Below are positions 18,421 to 29,127 of a DNA stretch of 64,000 nucleotides, in pieces; positions within the stretch are counted from its first letter, which is position 1; every line of letters begins with the position of its first letter. A program made the position numbers and the translations under genes. The DNA comes from CAYRHN01 sp964424115. Its GTDB lineage: Bacteria > Chloroflexota > Anaerolineae > Anaerolineales > Anaerolineaceae. The notes under the pieces are model-generated. The model worked only from the letters and a program-made list of their open reading frames with translations, searched no databases and was not told the origin of the DNA. The stretch spans positions 33,708-97,707 of the forward strand of contig CAYRHN010000015.1 of NCBI GenBank assembly GCA_964424115.1, given 5' to 3'.

Positions 18421-19344
18421 TTAATGGTCTAAGAAGCTGCGAACCAACTCCACGATCTCATCCTCCACCCCGGGATGCACAGAGAACCAATGGATCTGCG
18501 TATCATCCGGCCGGAACCAGTTAGCCTGTCGGCGGATGAACTGGTGGGTCAACTGGCGCATACGCGCCTCCGCTTGCGGCAGGGTCAAATTTCCCTGCAG
18601 CACTGCAATGGCTTCCTTGTATCCAATAGCGGATAGGGTCGGCAGAGCGGGCGAATAGCCGCGCGCCAGCAAGGCCTGCGCCTCTTCCAACAGGCCTCCA
18701 TGCAGCATGGCAGCAATGCGTGCGTCGGCGCGGGCATAAAGCTCTTCGCGCGGGCGGGTCAGGCCGATCACCAGCGCGTCATAAACCGGCTTCACCTGCC
18801 GGCGCTGCTCTGAGAAGCGCACCCCGCTGCGCAGGATCACCTCCAGGGCCCGCACCGTGCGGCGCAGGTTGTTTGCGTCGCTCATCCGGGCCGCTGCCGG
18901 GTCGATCAACGCCAGGCGCCGGTTCAACTCACGCGGGCCGATCTCGTGTCCCCAGCTTTCCAACACCTCCCGCAAGCGCGTGTCGGGCTGCATGGCCGGC
19001 GGCTGCCACCCCTCCAGCACAGCCCGGATATACTGGCCGGTGCCGCCCACCAGGAATGGCAGCTTCCCGTGGGCGCGGATCTCTGCAATTGCCTGGGTGG
19101 CCGCCGCCTGGAAATGCGGCAGGCTCCACACTTCATCCGGTTCGGCTACGTCGATCAGGTGGTGCGGCACTCCGGCGCGTTCTTCCGGGGATGGCTTGGC
19201 GGTGCCAATGTCCATTCCGGTGTAGAACAGGCGCGAATCCGCCGAAACGATCTCGCCTTCCAATCGCTGCGCCAGGCGAATCGACAGCTCGGTCTTTCCA
19301 ACCGCAGTAGGTCCAACGATCACCACCAGCTTATCCGCACACAT
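18421..19344 (-). CDS. miaA: tRNA dimethylallyltransferase MiaA
   Basis: 307 residues from the ATG at 19344 inside the 3' end of yraN. A longer upstream frame overlaps yraN and is not needed. P-loop GPTAVGKT (11-18), the substrate loop SADSRLFYTGMDIGTAKP, VGGTGQYIRAVLEGW, and a C-terminal region with QLTHQFIRRQANWFR. The enzyme puts a dimethylallyl group on A37 of tRNAs that read UNN codons. It is the last of three overlapping genes. Confidence 0.95.
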   Translation of the reverse strand: MCADKLVVIVGPTAVGKTELSIRLAQRLEGEIVSADSRLFYTGMDIGTAKPSPEERAGVPHHLIDVAEPDEVWSLPHFQAAATQAIAEIRAHGKLPFLVGGTGQYIRAVLEGWQPPAMQPDTRLREVLESWGHEIGPRELNRRLALIDPAAARMSDANNLRRTVRALEVILRSGVRFSEQRRQVKPVYDALVIGLTRPREELYARADARIAAMLHGGLLEEAQALLARGYSPALPTLSAIGYKEAIAVLQGNLTLPQAEARMRQLTHQFIRRQANWFRPDDTQIHWFSVHPGVEDEIVELVRSFLDH

Positions 19345-19705
19345 TTTCAAACCACACGATCTCCGGCTCGCTCTGGCCGGGAATGCGCCGGATGGCAACC
19401 ACATCCACCCGCCAGTCGCCGTCCCACTCAGGATGCTCCAGTAAAAAAGCCTGCGCGGCTTCCAACAGGTGGGCACGTTTGCGCTCATTCACTGCTTCCT
19501 CCGGCAGTCCAAAGGCATCCGAGCTGCGTGCTTTCACTTCCACGAAAACGGTCACCTCACCGTCGCGGGCTACCAGATCCACCTCACCCGCGCGAGTGCG
19601 GAAGTTGCGCGCCACCACCTGCAATCCGCGCGCCTCGAGATGCGCAGCAGCCAGTCGTTCGCCCCATCTTCCCAGGCACTGACGGCGGGCAGGATTAGCG
19701 GTCAT
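19331..19705 (-). CDS. yraN: YraN/UPF0102 family endonuclease-like protein
   Basis: 124 residues, usual length for the family. Motifs GRWGERLAAAHLEARGLQVVARNFR, GEVDLVARDGEVTVFVEVKAR (the E-x9-D-x12-E-V-K nuclease-like core) and RVDVVAI. UPF0102 proteins have a PD-(D/E)XK fold; the biological role is unsettled. It overlaps the glycosyltransferase end by 11 bases and miaA by 14 bases. Confidence 0.93.
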   Translation of the reverse strand: MTANPARRQCLGRWGERLAAAHLEARGLQVVARNFRTRAGEVDLVARDGEVTVFVEVKARSSDAFGLPEEAVNERKRAHLLEAAQAFLLEHPEWDGDWRVDVVAIRRIPGQSEPEIVWFENVCG

Positions 19706-20843
19706 GCTTTCCCTCCGCGATCAACTTCTCATAAGCGGCCAGGTTGGCCTGGGCTGTGTTCGTGATCGAATACCGCGTTGAATCCAATCGGGCTGCATCG
19801 CTCATTTTGCGGCGTTGTTCCTCGTCTGCCACCATGTGCATCATCCGCTCGGCAAAAGCCTCCGGGTCATCCGGCGAGAGATAGCCGTTGAAACCATCCC
19901 GGATGATATCGCTCACTCCCGGTGATTCTACCCCCAAGAGGGGCAGCCCACAGGCCATCGCCTCGATCAACGTCAGGGGATGCACCTCGCTCTTGGATGC
20001 GCTGACAAATGCATCTCCCACATGCAGGTAGGACGCCAGATTTTCATACGGGATCATACCCGGCAGGCGCACGCGTGCCTCCAAGCCCCACTCTGCGGCC
20101 AGGCGCTCAAGCGGCTGACGCTCCGCGCCATCGCCCAGGATCAACAGCGCCGCCCGAGGATAGCGCACCACTGTGCGGCGAAATGCCTCCAGCAAGAAAC
20201 GCAAATTCTTCTCCGCCACCACCCGCCCGGCAAAGATCAGCAGCACATCCTGCTCATCGAACCCCATCTCTGCCCGCGCGCGGCGTTCTCGGCAGCCGCT
20301 GAACATGGATAGGTCGATCCCATTGGGGATGACCTGCATCGGCACATCGATGCCCCACTGCCTGGAAACATCCCGCAGCCCTGCCGAAGGGGCAATCACC
20401 AGATCCATCTGCCGGTAAAAACCGGGCAGGTAGGCGCGCAGGTAAGCCATCCAGAGGCGCCTGGGCAGCCAGGGCGCATAATATTGGATATATAAATCGT
20501 AGCGGGTATGGTTAGTGAACACCAGCGGGATGCCGCGGGGTTTGCAAATGTTCAGAGCCTGCTTTCCGCTTAAAAAGGGATGCTGCAAATGGGCCACGTC
20601 CATGTTTTCCATCAGTTCGCGCGCGCGCCGGTTGAAACCCGGGCCCACATAATAAGTTTTATTGAATGGGATGCCAGGGGTGGCAATAATGTTTGCCTCG
20701 CCGTAATCATACTTGCGCGGACCGTAGGCAAAGACAAAAACCTGATGCCCAAGCCTTTCCATCTCACGCTTGTTCGCCAGGATATAATTGGTCACCCCGC
20801 TGATCTGCGGTTTATAGACATCCGCCACAAAACCGATCCGCAT
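19695..20843 (-). CDS. GT4 family glycosyltransferase
   Basis: 382 residues from the ATG at 20843, with GAGGAAA upstream; the 44 codons before it have no ribosome site. GT-B fold: N-terminal MRIGFVADVYKPQISGVTNYI, then IPNGIDLSMF, IFAGRVVAEKNLRFLLEAF and the donor-binding E-x7-E in SEVHPLTLIEAMACGLP. It is similar to the family that transfers hexoses to diacylglycerol or to lipid-linked mannosides. Acceptor and sugar cannot be told from sequence alone. First gene of the overlapping unit with yraN and miaA. Confidence 0.88.
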   Translation of the reverse strand: MRIGFVADVYKPQISGVTNYILANKREMERLGHQVFVFAYGPRKYDYGEANIIATPGIPFNKTYYVGPGFNRRARELMENMDVAHLQHPFLSGKQALNICKPRGIPLVFTNHTRYDLYIQYYAPWLPRRLWMAYLRAYLPGFYRQMDLVIAPSAGLRDVSRQWGIDVPMQVIPNGIDLSMFSGCRERRARAEMGFDEQDVLLIFAGRVVAEKNLRFLLEAFRRTVVRYPRAALLILGDGAERQPLERLAAEWGLEARVRLPGMIPYENLASYLHVGDAFVSASKSEVHPLTLIEAMACGLPLLGVESPGVSDIIRDGFNGYLSPDDPEAFAERMMHMVADEEQRRKMSDAARLDSTRYSITNTAQANLAAYEKLIAEGKHDR

Positions 20844-20879
20844 TTTTCCTCGCTGCCGGTTCCTTTCTTTGAAAACAAG

Positions 20880-20909
20880 TTGACTTTTCCGGCAATTCCA
20901 TGCTACACT
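20880..20909 (+). promoter_or_regulatory. Promoter of the cyclic-nucleotide-binding gene
   Basis: TTGACT (20880-20885), 18-base spacer, TACACT (20904-20909), in the 149-base divergent gap. Confidence 0.65.
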
Positions 20910-20992
20910 AACTTCTACGATGCACAACCTTTTGTCCCATACGGGCAGCGGCCAAACGGCTTTCCAAATCGTCAATTGTAAGGAGAATTCCC

Positions 20993-21490
20993 ATGGGTAG
21001 CTTCATCATATTCTTGAAAGAGAGCGATCTCTTTTATAACCTGACCGATAACCAGCTTGAACTGGTGGAAAGCCTGTGCCAGGAACGCACTTTCGCCGCC
21101 GGAGAGACCATCATCGAGGAAAACTCCCACGATAATGAATTGTACCTTATTATAAACGGCTCCGTGGATATTGTCCTCAACCGCTCCCTGATCTCTTCCA
21201 ATCCGCAAGCCACCAGCAGCCCGGATGTAATTGCCACCCTGCGCCGTGGACAGTGCTTTGGTGAGATGGCCTTGGTGGACGAAGGTATCCGTTCGGCGGG
21301 CGCGGTAGCTGCCGATCGAGACACCCGCGCGTTGACCATTGCCCGCAAGAAATTTCTCCTGCTTTGCAACACGTATCCCGAGGTCGGCTATAAGGTGATG
21401 TATAACCTGGCAGCCGAACTGGCGCTCAAGATCCGTGGGGCCGACCTCAAGATCCGCGAAGTGCTGCTGTACTCCCAAAAACCGAAATGA
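20993..21490 (+). CDS. Cyclic-nucleotide-binding domain protein without HTH
   Basis: 165 residues, AAGGAGAA ribosome site. One CNB (cap) domain: GETIIEENSHDNELYLIINGSVDIVL and the phosphate-binding cassette F89-G-E-M-A-L-V-D-E-G-I-R100-S101-A, where the Glu and Arg that hold ribose and cyclic phosphate are both present. There is no DNA-binding helix-turn-helix afterwards, only a helical tail. It could be a cAMP-sensing partner protein. A CYTH (class IV cyclase-like) domain is encoded two genes downstream. Confidence 0.88.
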   Translation: MGSFIIFLKESDLFYNLTDNQLELVESLCQERTFAAGETIIEENSHDNELYLIINGSVDIVLNRSLISSNPQATSSPDVIATLRRGQCFGEMALVDEGIRSAGAVAADRDTRALTIARKKFLLLCNTYPEVGYKVMYNLAAELALKIRGADLKIREVLLYSQKPK

Positions 21491-21503
21491 TCTTCCCCCT
21501 GCG

Positions 21504-21526
21504 CTCCCCAGATAACGCGTGGGGAG
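21504..21526 (+). other. Short stem-loop before cinA
   Basis: CTCCCCA / TGGGGAG, 9-base loop, no T run; it ends 17 bases before the cinA ATG. It may weaken read-through or protect the mRNA. Confidence 0.35.
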
Positions 21527-21542
21527 GGAGAAAAGGATATTT

Positions 21543-22694
21543 ATGCCCGTCGCTGAATTGATCGCCATTGGCACCGAACTGCTCCTGGGTGAGATCCAAG
21601 ATACCAACTCGCGTTATTTGGCGCGCGCCTTACGTGATGTGGGGATCAATATGTACCGCGCCACACTGATCGGCGATAACAGCGCGCGCATCAGCGCCCT
21701 GATCCGCGAGGCTGTCCAGCGCGCCGATATTGTCATCACCACCGGGGGATTAGGGCCGACAGTGGATGACCCCACCCGCCAGGCTGCCGCGGACGCTTTT
21801 GGGTTGGGACTAGAGTTCCGCGAAGAACTGTGGCAGCAGATCCTGGCGCGCTTCCAACGTTTTGGACGCCCCGCCACTGAGAACAACCGCCGCCAGGCCT
21901 ATGTGCCGCAAGGCGCCTTGCCGTTGGAAAATGCGGTCGGCACTGCCCCGGCCTTTATCGTCGAACAAAGCGGAAAAGCCCTGATCTGCCTGCCAGGCGT
22001 GCCGCGAGAAATGGAATATCTCTGGCAAGAAAAGGTGCTGCCTTACCTGCGCGGCGCTTTCCACCTCACTGGATTGATCAAGGCGCGCGTGTTGCATACC
22101 GCCGGGGTCGGTGAATCGCAGGTGGACGAGCTGGTGGGGGACCTGGAAGAATTGGAAAATCCCACCGTCGGCCTGCTGGCCCACCCCGGCCAGGTGGACA
22201 TCCGCCTGACCGCCAAGGCTGATTCCGAGGAAGAAGCCAACCGCATGCTGGCCGCTTTGGAAAGCGAGGTGCGCGCGCGGATGGGAGATGCCATTTTTGG
22301 CTGCGACCTGGAAACCCTGCCGGGTGTTTTGCTTTCCCGCCTTTCCGCCCTGGGTTGGAACCTGGCCGTCCTGGACTGCGGCTCGGGCGGCGCGGTGGCC
22401 TCTGCACTGGCTTCAGCCGGAATGCCGGGCCTCTCCACCCAGGTTCAAGAAGAGAGCTGCCAACAACTCTCCGCTGCGCTGCATGACTGGATGGAACGCA
22501 CCCAGGCCCAGGCCGGATTGGCAACTTCTTTCCAGCCTGGCGGAGAAAAACATACCGTGAGCGTTGTGATCCATACCCCACACGGCGAAAGCCAGGCAGC
22601 CCGCTCCTACGGCGGGCCGGCCGCTAATGCCCCCGGTTGGGCTGCCCGCACTGCGCTGGACAGCTTGCGCCGGGAAATAATCAAGATAAAATGA
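21543..22694 (+). CDS. cinA: CinA-like protein with degenerate C-terminal domain
   Basis: 383 residues from the ATG at 21543 (AAAGGAT upstream). Residues 1-170 are the MoaB/MogA-like domain of CinA (AELIAIGTELLLGEIQDTNSRYLA, TTGGLGPTVDDPTRQAAA), and the middle part is the KH-like segment. Full CinA proteins end in a PncC nicotinamide-nucleotide amidase domain with E-S-C-T-G-G. Here the matching place reads L-D-C-G-S-G-G and the region is short, so amidase activity is doubtful. The N-terminal part fits the ADP-ribose/NAD-linked pyrophosphatase group called CinA/YfaY. Confidence 0.88.
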   Translation: MPVAELIAIGTELLLGEIQDTNSRYLARALRDVGINMYRATLIGDNSARISALIREAVQRADIVITTGGLGPTVDDPTRQAAADAFGLGLEFREELWQQILARFQRFGRPATENNRRQAYVPQGALPLENAVGTAPAFIVEQSGKALICLPGVPREMEYLWQEKVLPYLRGAFHLTGLIKARVLHTAGVGESQVDELVGDLEELENPTVGLLAHPGQVDIRLTAKADSEEEANRMLAALESEVRARMGDAIFGCDLETLPGVLLSRLSALGWNLAVLDCGSGGAVASALASAGMPGLSTQVQEESCQQLSAALHDWMERTQAQAGLATSFQPGGEKHTVSVVIHTPHGESQAARSYGGPAANAPGWAARTALDSLRREIIKIK

Positions 22695-22737
22695 AAAGGA
22701 CCCCCTTTCAAATCCATTTAGAGGAACCCAAGAACAC

Positions 22738-24717
22738 ATGACCAAAATTGACCTCCTGCTCCATAATGCAATTGTCCTGACCATGGACGATGATTTCCAT
22801 ATTTACACCCCCGGCGCGGTAGCCGTGCAGGGACAGCACATCCTGGCGGTCGGGCTGGAAAGCGACCTGCGCCAGGTATACCAGGCGGCTGAAACGGTTG
22901 ATTGCGGCGGGAAAGTGCTGATGCCCGGCCTGGTCAACGCTCACACCCATGTGCCGATGACCTTGCTGCGCGGCTTGGCTGATGATCTGCGCCTGGATGT
23001 CTGGCTGATGGGCTATATGATGCCTGTGGAACGCGAGTTTGTCTCCCCCGAATTCGTCCGTCTGGGCACCAAGATCGCCTGCGCGGAAATGATCCGTTCC
23101 GGGGTGACATCCTTTGCCGATATGTATTACTTTGAAGACGATGTGGCTGCCGCCACCGCCGAGTGCGGCATGCGCGGGGTATGCGGCCAATCGGTGCTCA
23201 AATTCCCCACCCCCGACGCCTTATCCTACGATGAAGGATTGGCTCGCGCCCGCGAGTTCATCCAGAAATGGAAAGGTCACCCGCTGATCGTCCCATCCAT
23301 CGCTCCTCACGCCCCTTACACTTGCACGCCCGAGATCCTCAGCGCCTGCGCTGCGTTGGCGGTAGAGTTCGACATTCCCCTGCAAATCCACTTGGCCGAG
23401 ACCGCCCTGGAAGTGGAGAACATGCGCAAAGACCAGGGCATGCCGGTCATCCCATACGTACGCCGCTACGACCTGTTCAATGCCAAGGTACTGGCTGCCC
23501 ACTGTGTGCACGTGGATGAAGGGGAGATCCGCACCATGCAGCACGCCGAGGCAGGCGTTGCCCACAACCCATCTTCCAATTTGAAACTGGCTTCCGGGAT
23601 GGCCCCCGTCAAGCGCATGATGGAGCTGGGCGTCAACCTGGGCATTGGCACCGACGGTCCGGCGTCTAATAACGACCTGGATATGTTTGAAGAAGTTCGC
23701 CTGGCCGCCTTTGTAGCCAAGGTTTCCAGCGACGATCCCACCGCCCTACCCGCCCGCCAGGCGCTGGCCTGCGCCACCCGCCTGGGCGCCAGGGCCATGC
23801 ACATCGGCGACCTGGCCGGCTCACTGGAACCCGGCAAACGCGCCGACCTGATCGTGGTGGATATCAGCCCGGTTCACAATGCCCCGCACTTCCGCCGCGA
23901 TCCGCAAAGCATCTATGCCCAACTGGTCTATGCTGCCAAGGCTCACGATGTGCAGCATGTGATCATTGATGGGCGCTGGGTGATGCGCGACCGCCATCTG
24001 CTGACTGTGGACGAGGCTTCCTTGCTCAGCAAAGCCCAGGTATACGCGGAGAAGATCGACCAGTTCCTCATTCAACGCGAGCAATCGGTCATTTCCAAAC
24101 TAATTGCCATTGGCGGCGCCACCGAAGAAGAGAGCTTCGAGATCCAGGTCAAAGTGCCGGTCAGCGACCCGGCGCTCATCCTGGAGGCGATTAAATCCTC
24201 TGCTATCCGTATTCTTCGCGAGCGCCATTACCACGAATACGACTCCTACTTCAACTTTGACGATTCCGAACAGGGCTACCTGCGCTACCGCGAGGACGAA
24301 TTTATTGGCCCCAAAGGAGAGATCACCAATATCCGCTCGCGTCTGACTCATATTGGCCCAGCACGCGAGACCAGCTTTGCTGGACAGGTGCTGCTCTCCC
24401 GTTCGCGCTTCCTGGCCCCTGCCGCCCACTCGCTGCGCTTCTACCGTGAATACTTCAAGCCCGCCAGCGAGCAGGAAATCGAAAAAGACCGCCTGCGCTT
24501 CTTGGTGGCATACAAGAACACCGAATTCTTCATCAATGTGGATGATGTCAAAAAACCCCGCCTGGGCTACTTCCTGGAGATCAAGAGCCGCACCTGGAGC
24601 CGCAAGGATGCCCAGGAAAAAGCTCAACTGGCCCTCGAATTGGTGAATTTGCTGGGAAGGCACGGCAGCACCGCTTCTCCGTCCGCTCAGGACTACATTG
24701 AAATGGCAAAGGAGTAG
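22738..24717 (+). CDS. MTA/SAH deaminase-type amidohydrolase fused to a CYTH domain
   Basis: 659 residues, GAGGAA upstream. Residues 1-430 are a TIM-barrel amidohydrolase of the MtaD/TrzN group: H69-x-H71 (NAHTHVP), H191 (IAPHAPY), H218 with E221 (HLAET), H255 (AAHCVHV) and D306 (GTDGPASNN), which fits deamination of methylthioadenosine or S-adenosylhomocysteine. That family is usually near 430 residues. The extra 455-640 resembles a CYTH triphosphate tunnel: E468-x-Q-x-K472 (usual ExExK), YDSYFN, LRYRED, RLTHIGPAR, FFINVDDVKKPRLGYFLEIKSR. Function of the fusion is unknown. It lies between cinA and glgA; glgA starts 3 bases after its stop. Confidence 0.85.
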   Translation: MTKIDLLLHNAIVLTMDDDFHIYTPGAVAVQGQHILAVGLESDLRQVYQAAETVDCGGKVLMPGLVNAHTHVPMTLLRGLADDLRLDVWLMGYMMPVEREFVSPEFVRLGTKIACAEMIRSGVTSFADMYYFEDDVAAATAECGMRGVCGQSVLKFPTPDALSYDEGLARAREFIQKWKGHPLIVPSIAPHAPYTCTPEILSACAALAVEFDIPLQIHLAETALEVENMRKDQGMPVIPYVRRYDLFNAKVLAAHCVHVDEGEIRTMQHAEAGVAHNPSSNLKLASGMAPVKRMMELGVNLGIGTDGPASNNDLDMFEEVRLAAFVAKVSSDDPTALPARQALACATRLGARAMHIGDLAGSLEPGKRADLIVVDISPVHNAPHFRRDPQSIYAQLVYAAKAHDVQHVIIDGRWVMRDRHLLTVDEASLLSKAQVYAEKIDQFLIQREQSVISKLIAIGGATEEESFEIQVKVPVSDPALILEAIKSSAIRILRERHYHEYDSYFNFDDSEQGYLRYREDEFIGPKGEITNIRSRLTHIGPARETSFAGQVLLSRSRFLAPAAHSLRFYREYFKPASEQEIEKDRLRFLVAYKNTEFFINVDDVKKPRLGYFLEIKSRTWSRKDAQEKAQLALELVNLLGRHGSTASPSAQDYIEMAKE

Positions 24718-24720
24718 CCC

Positions 24721-26202
24721 ATGCGAGTCCTTTTCCTGAGCGCGGAGATCGATCCGTTGGTGAAGATCGGCGGCTTGGGGGATGTGGCCGGTTCGCTTCC
24801 GGCTGCGCTGCGCCAGCTTGCTCCGGCCCGCCTGGGCGGAGAAGCGATGGATGTGCGCGTGGCAGTGCCCTTTTACCCCTTGCTGCGGCAAAAATTGCCC
24901 AATCTGCCGTTGATCGCCAGAGTGGAAATTCCGCGCGCTGGGAAAATGTTGGAAGCGCAAATCTACCAAATCGATCTGAACAGCGTGCCAGTGTATTTGA
25001 TCGCCGGGCAACCAGTGGATAGTTCCAATGCGGTGTATACCGGCGACAACTCCGTGGACGGTGACAAATTCTACTTCTACTCTCTGGCAGCGCTGGAACT
25101 GGTGCGCAAGCTGGACTGGCGACCGCATATCTTGCACGCCAACGACTGGCATACGGCACCCGCCGCCTGGGCGCTCAACCGCCGCCGGAAAACGGACGCT
25201 TTTTTCAAGGATACCCGCATCATCCTGGGCGTGCACAACCTGCCCTTCATGGGCGCGGGCTGCGAAGGCAGCCTGGAAGATTACGGACTGCCCCCCAGCT
25301 ATAGCCGCCGACTGCCCTCCTGGGGACGGCGCGTGCCGCTCCCGCTTGGACTGCTGGCTGCGGACCAGATCGTGGCGGTTTCCCCGTCCTATGCAGACGA
25401 AATCCTCACCCCCGAACAGGGCTATGGGCTGGAATCGCTCCTGCTCGCCCGTCGCGCAGACGTCAGCGGCATCCTCAACGGCATTGACACAAAGTACTGG
25501 GATCCCTCGCAAGATCAGGCCATTGCCGCCCGCTTCTCGGTAGATGACCTGTCTCCACGGGCAAAAAATAGACGGGCCTTGCTGGATGAATTTCAACTCA
25601 ACCCGGACCCAGCCATCCCCCTGCTGACCCTGGTCAGCCGCATGGATGTGCAAAAAGGGGTTGACCTGGCCTTGGAAGGCTTGCGGCTGGCAAAAAAATC
25701 AATTTGGCAGGTCATTCTGTTGGGTTCGGGCAATCCCGATCTGGAAAAGGATTGTCTGGAACTGCAAAAGAAATTGCCCGAACGGGTGCGGGTGGTGACC
25801 CGCTTTGACGCTCAGCTCTCCCGACGCATGTATGCCGGGGGCGATCTGCTGTTGATGCCCTCCCGCTACGAGCCGTGCGGCCTCTCGCAAATGATCGCCA
25901 TGCGCTACGGCTGCGTGCCGCTGGCGCGCGCCACCGGCGGCCTGGTGGATACTGTTTTTGATCGCCCGGACGCGGCCGAAAGCACCGGTTTTCTGTTCAA
26001 AGAACCCAGCGGCCGGGCCATGGCAAAAGCCCTGGAACAAGCCGTCCGTATTTTTGGGGATGCTGAAACCTGGAAGGTCATCCAGGCCAACGGCATGCGC
26101 AGGGATTATTCCTGGGAAAATTCCGCTCTCAGGTATGCTCATCTCTATTTCATGAGTTCAGGGATTCCCATTAACGGGGAAGAACAGGAGGAAAGACCAT
26201 GA
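24721..26202 (+). CDS. glgA: Glycogen synthase (ADP-glucose type)
   Basis: 493 residues, AAAGGAG ribosome site. GT5 enzyme: K15-I-G-G-L (usual K-[TV]-G-G-L) that binds ADP-glucose, LHANDWHTAPAAW, IDTKYWDPSQD, LVSRMDVQKGVDL, and the C-terminal SRYEPCGLSQMIAMRYG catalytic region. It adds glucose from ADP-glucose to the alpha-1,4 chain. The stop overlaps the glgC start (ATGA), which couples the two. Confidence 0.95.
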   Translation: MRVLFLSAEIDPLVKIGGLGDVAGSLPAALRQLAPARLGGEAMDVRVAVPFYPLLRQKLPNLPLIARVEIPRAGKMLEAQIYQIDLNSVPVYLIAGQPVDSSNAVYTGDNSVDGDKFYFYSLAALELVRKLDWRPHILHANDWHTAPAAWALNRRRKTDAFFKDTRIILGVHNLPFMGAGCEGSLEDYGLPPSYSRRLPSWGRRVPLPLGLLAADQIVAVSPSYADEILTPEQGYGLESLLLARRADVSGILNGIDTKYWDPSQDQAIAARFSVDDLSPRAKNRRALLDEFQLNPDPAIPLLTLVSRMDVQKGVDLALEGLRLAKKSIWQVILLGSGNPDLEKDCLELQKKLPERVRVVTRFDAQLSRRMYAGGDLLLMPSRYEPCGLSQMIAMRYGCVPLARATGGLVDTVFDRPDAAESTGFLFKEPSGRAMAKALEQAVRIFGDAETWKVIQANGMRRDYSWENSALRYAHLYFMSSGIPINGEEQEERP

Positions 26203-27444
26203 AAGTGCGTTCCATTATCCTGGCCGGCGGGGAAGGCACCCGCCTGGGAGTGCTCACCGCACGGCGCGCCAAACCGGCCGTGCCCTTCGCAGGGAAATAC
26301 CGGATCATCGATTTCCCGCTCTCCAACTGCGTCAATTCCAATATCTTTGATATCTTTATCATCGCCCAATACCGACCGCAGTCACTGATCGAGCACATTG
26401 GCGCCGGCGGCCCGTGGGACCTGAACCGTGATTTTACCGGCGGCGTGCGTGTCTATACCCCCTATAAGGCGCGCGGCTCAGATTGGTTCATCGGCACTGC
26501 CGACGCCGTCCAGCAAAACTTCAGCTTCATCAAACGCGGCGATCCCGACCTGGTCCTGATCCTCTCCGGCGACCACATCTATTCGATGGACTACCGGCCA
26601 ATGATCGAAGCCCACCTGCGCAACAAGGCTGACCTGACCATTGCCACCATCCAGGTGCCAATCGAAGAAGCCTCCCGCTACGGCATTGTGGGCGTGACCG
26701 CTGACAAGCGCATCACTTCATTCATCGAAAAGCCCAAGAATCCTCCCTCTAATTTGGTCAACATGGGCGTATATATCTTTGACCGGCGCGTCCTCGATTC
26801 CGCATTATGGGAAGACCATCAGAAAAACGAATCTGCCCACGATTTTGGCAAGAACATCTTGCCTAATCTGGTGGAAAACGGCGCCTTCGTTTATGCCTTC
26901 CCCTACGAAGGCTATTGGGTGGATGTCGGCACAGTGGCCTCTTATTGGCAGTCTCACATGGATTTGCTGGAATCGCCGCCAGCCCTTGACCTGTATGACC
27001 GCAACTGGATCACGCATACCCGCTCGGAAGAGCGTCCTCCAGTGTTGATCGACCGTGGGGCCGAAGTGGAGGACAGCCTGATCTGCGACGGCTGCATCAT
27101 CGAAAATGGCGCGCGGGTGGTGCGCAGCGTGCTTTCGCCGGGCGTATACGTACAGTCTGGCGCAGTGGTGGAAGAATCGATCCTCTTCACCGATTCGATC
27201 GTGGAACAGAACGCCACCCTCCAGCGCACCATCCTGGATAAAAAGGTCATCGTCGGCGAGCGGGCTGTGCTGGGCGGGATCATGCAGAATGACCAGCAAT
27301 TTACCATGGCAGGCCGCAACGCCATCATCCCCTCCGGCTATACCATCGAACCGGGCGGAGTGGTAGGTACTTTTGTCATCCCTTCCGATTACGAACAAAA
27401 CATTGTAAAATCAGGAGACTTTGTACAAACACGGAGATCACCCA

Positions 27445-27455
<11 letters not shown>
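26199..27455 (+). CDS. glgC: Glucose-1-phosphate adenylyltransferase
   Basis: 418 residues, AGGAGG ribosome site. Nucleotidyltransferase start LAGGEGTRLGVLTARRAKPAVPFAGKYRIIDFPLSNCVNS, GTADAVQQN, LSGDHIYSMDY, FIEKP, and a C-terminal left-handed beta-helix (CDGCIIENGARV, SVLSPGVYVQSGAVVEES). It makes ADP-glucose for GlgA. The regulatory lysine/arginine sites typical of the family are near the N-terminus (RRAKPAVPFAGKYRI). Confidence 0.96.
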
Positions 27456-28971
<1,516 letters not shown>

Positions 28972-28995
28972 GAGCAGTCCGCTGTCAAATATCCG

Positions 28996-29036
28996 ATGTC
29001 AGAAGGATGAATTTTTCTCCTTCTGACATTTTTTTA
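28996..29036 (+). terminator. Terminator of the glycogen operon
   Basis: Stem of 12 perfect pairs starting ATGTCAGAAGGA, 10-base loop, then an eight-base T run. Confidence 0.95.
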
Positions 29037-29091
29037 TTCTGCATCAAAAGAAAGGTTAATAAATAAGATATCTGGGTCTCCCGTTTGTTGC

Positions 29092-29097
29092 TATAAT
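29092..29097 (+). promoter_or_regulatory. -10 box of the beta-helix protein gene
   Basis: TATAAT. A start of transcription near 29104 means that the ATG at 29101 would not be fully transcribed, so the ATG at 29128 is the real start. The -35 is weak. Confidence 0.5.
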
Positions 29098-29127
29098 AGG
29101 ATGAATACACCCCCTTTGGAGCTCACC

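Noticed and set aside
19345..19488. Longer start for miaA (355 residues)
   Set aside because: The extra 48 codons overlap yraN fully and the P-loop would be too far from the N-terminus for the family.
24100..25653. 517-codon frame antisense to the CYTH end and glgA
   Set aside because: Antisense to two recognised genes, with shadow-type composition.
29101..29127. Upstream ATG of the beta-helix gene
   Set aside because: It lies only four bases after the -10 box and would fall before the transcription start; the ATG at 29128 has a ribosome site.
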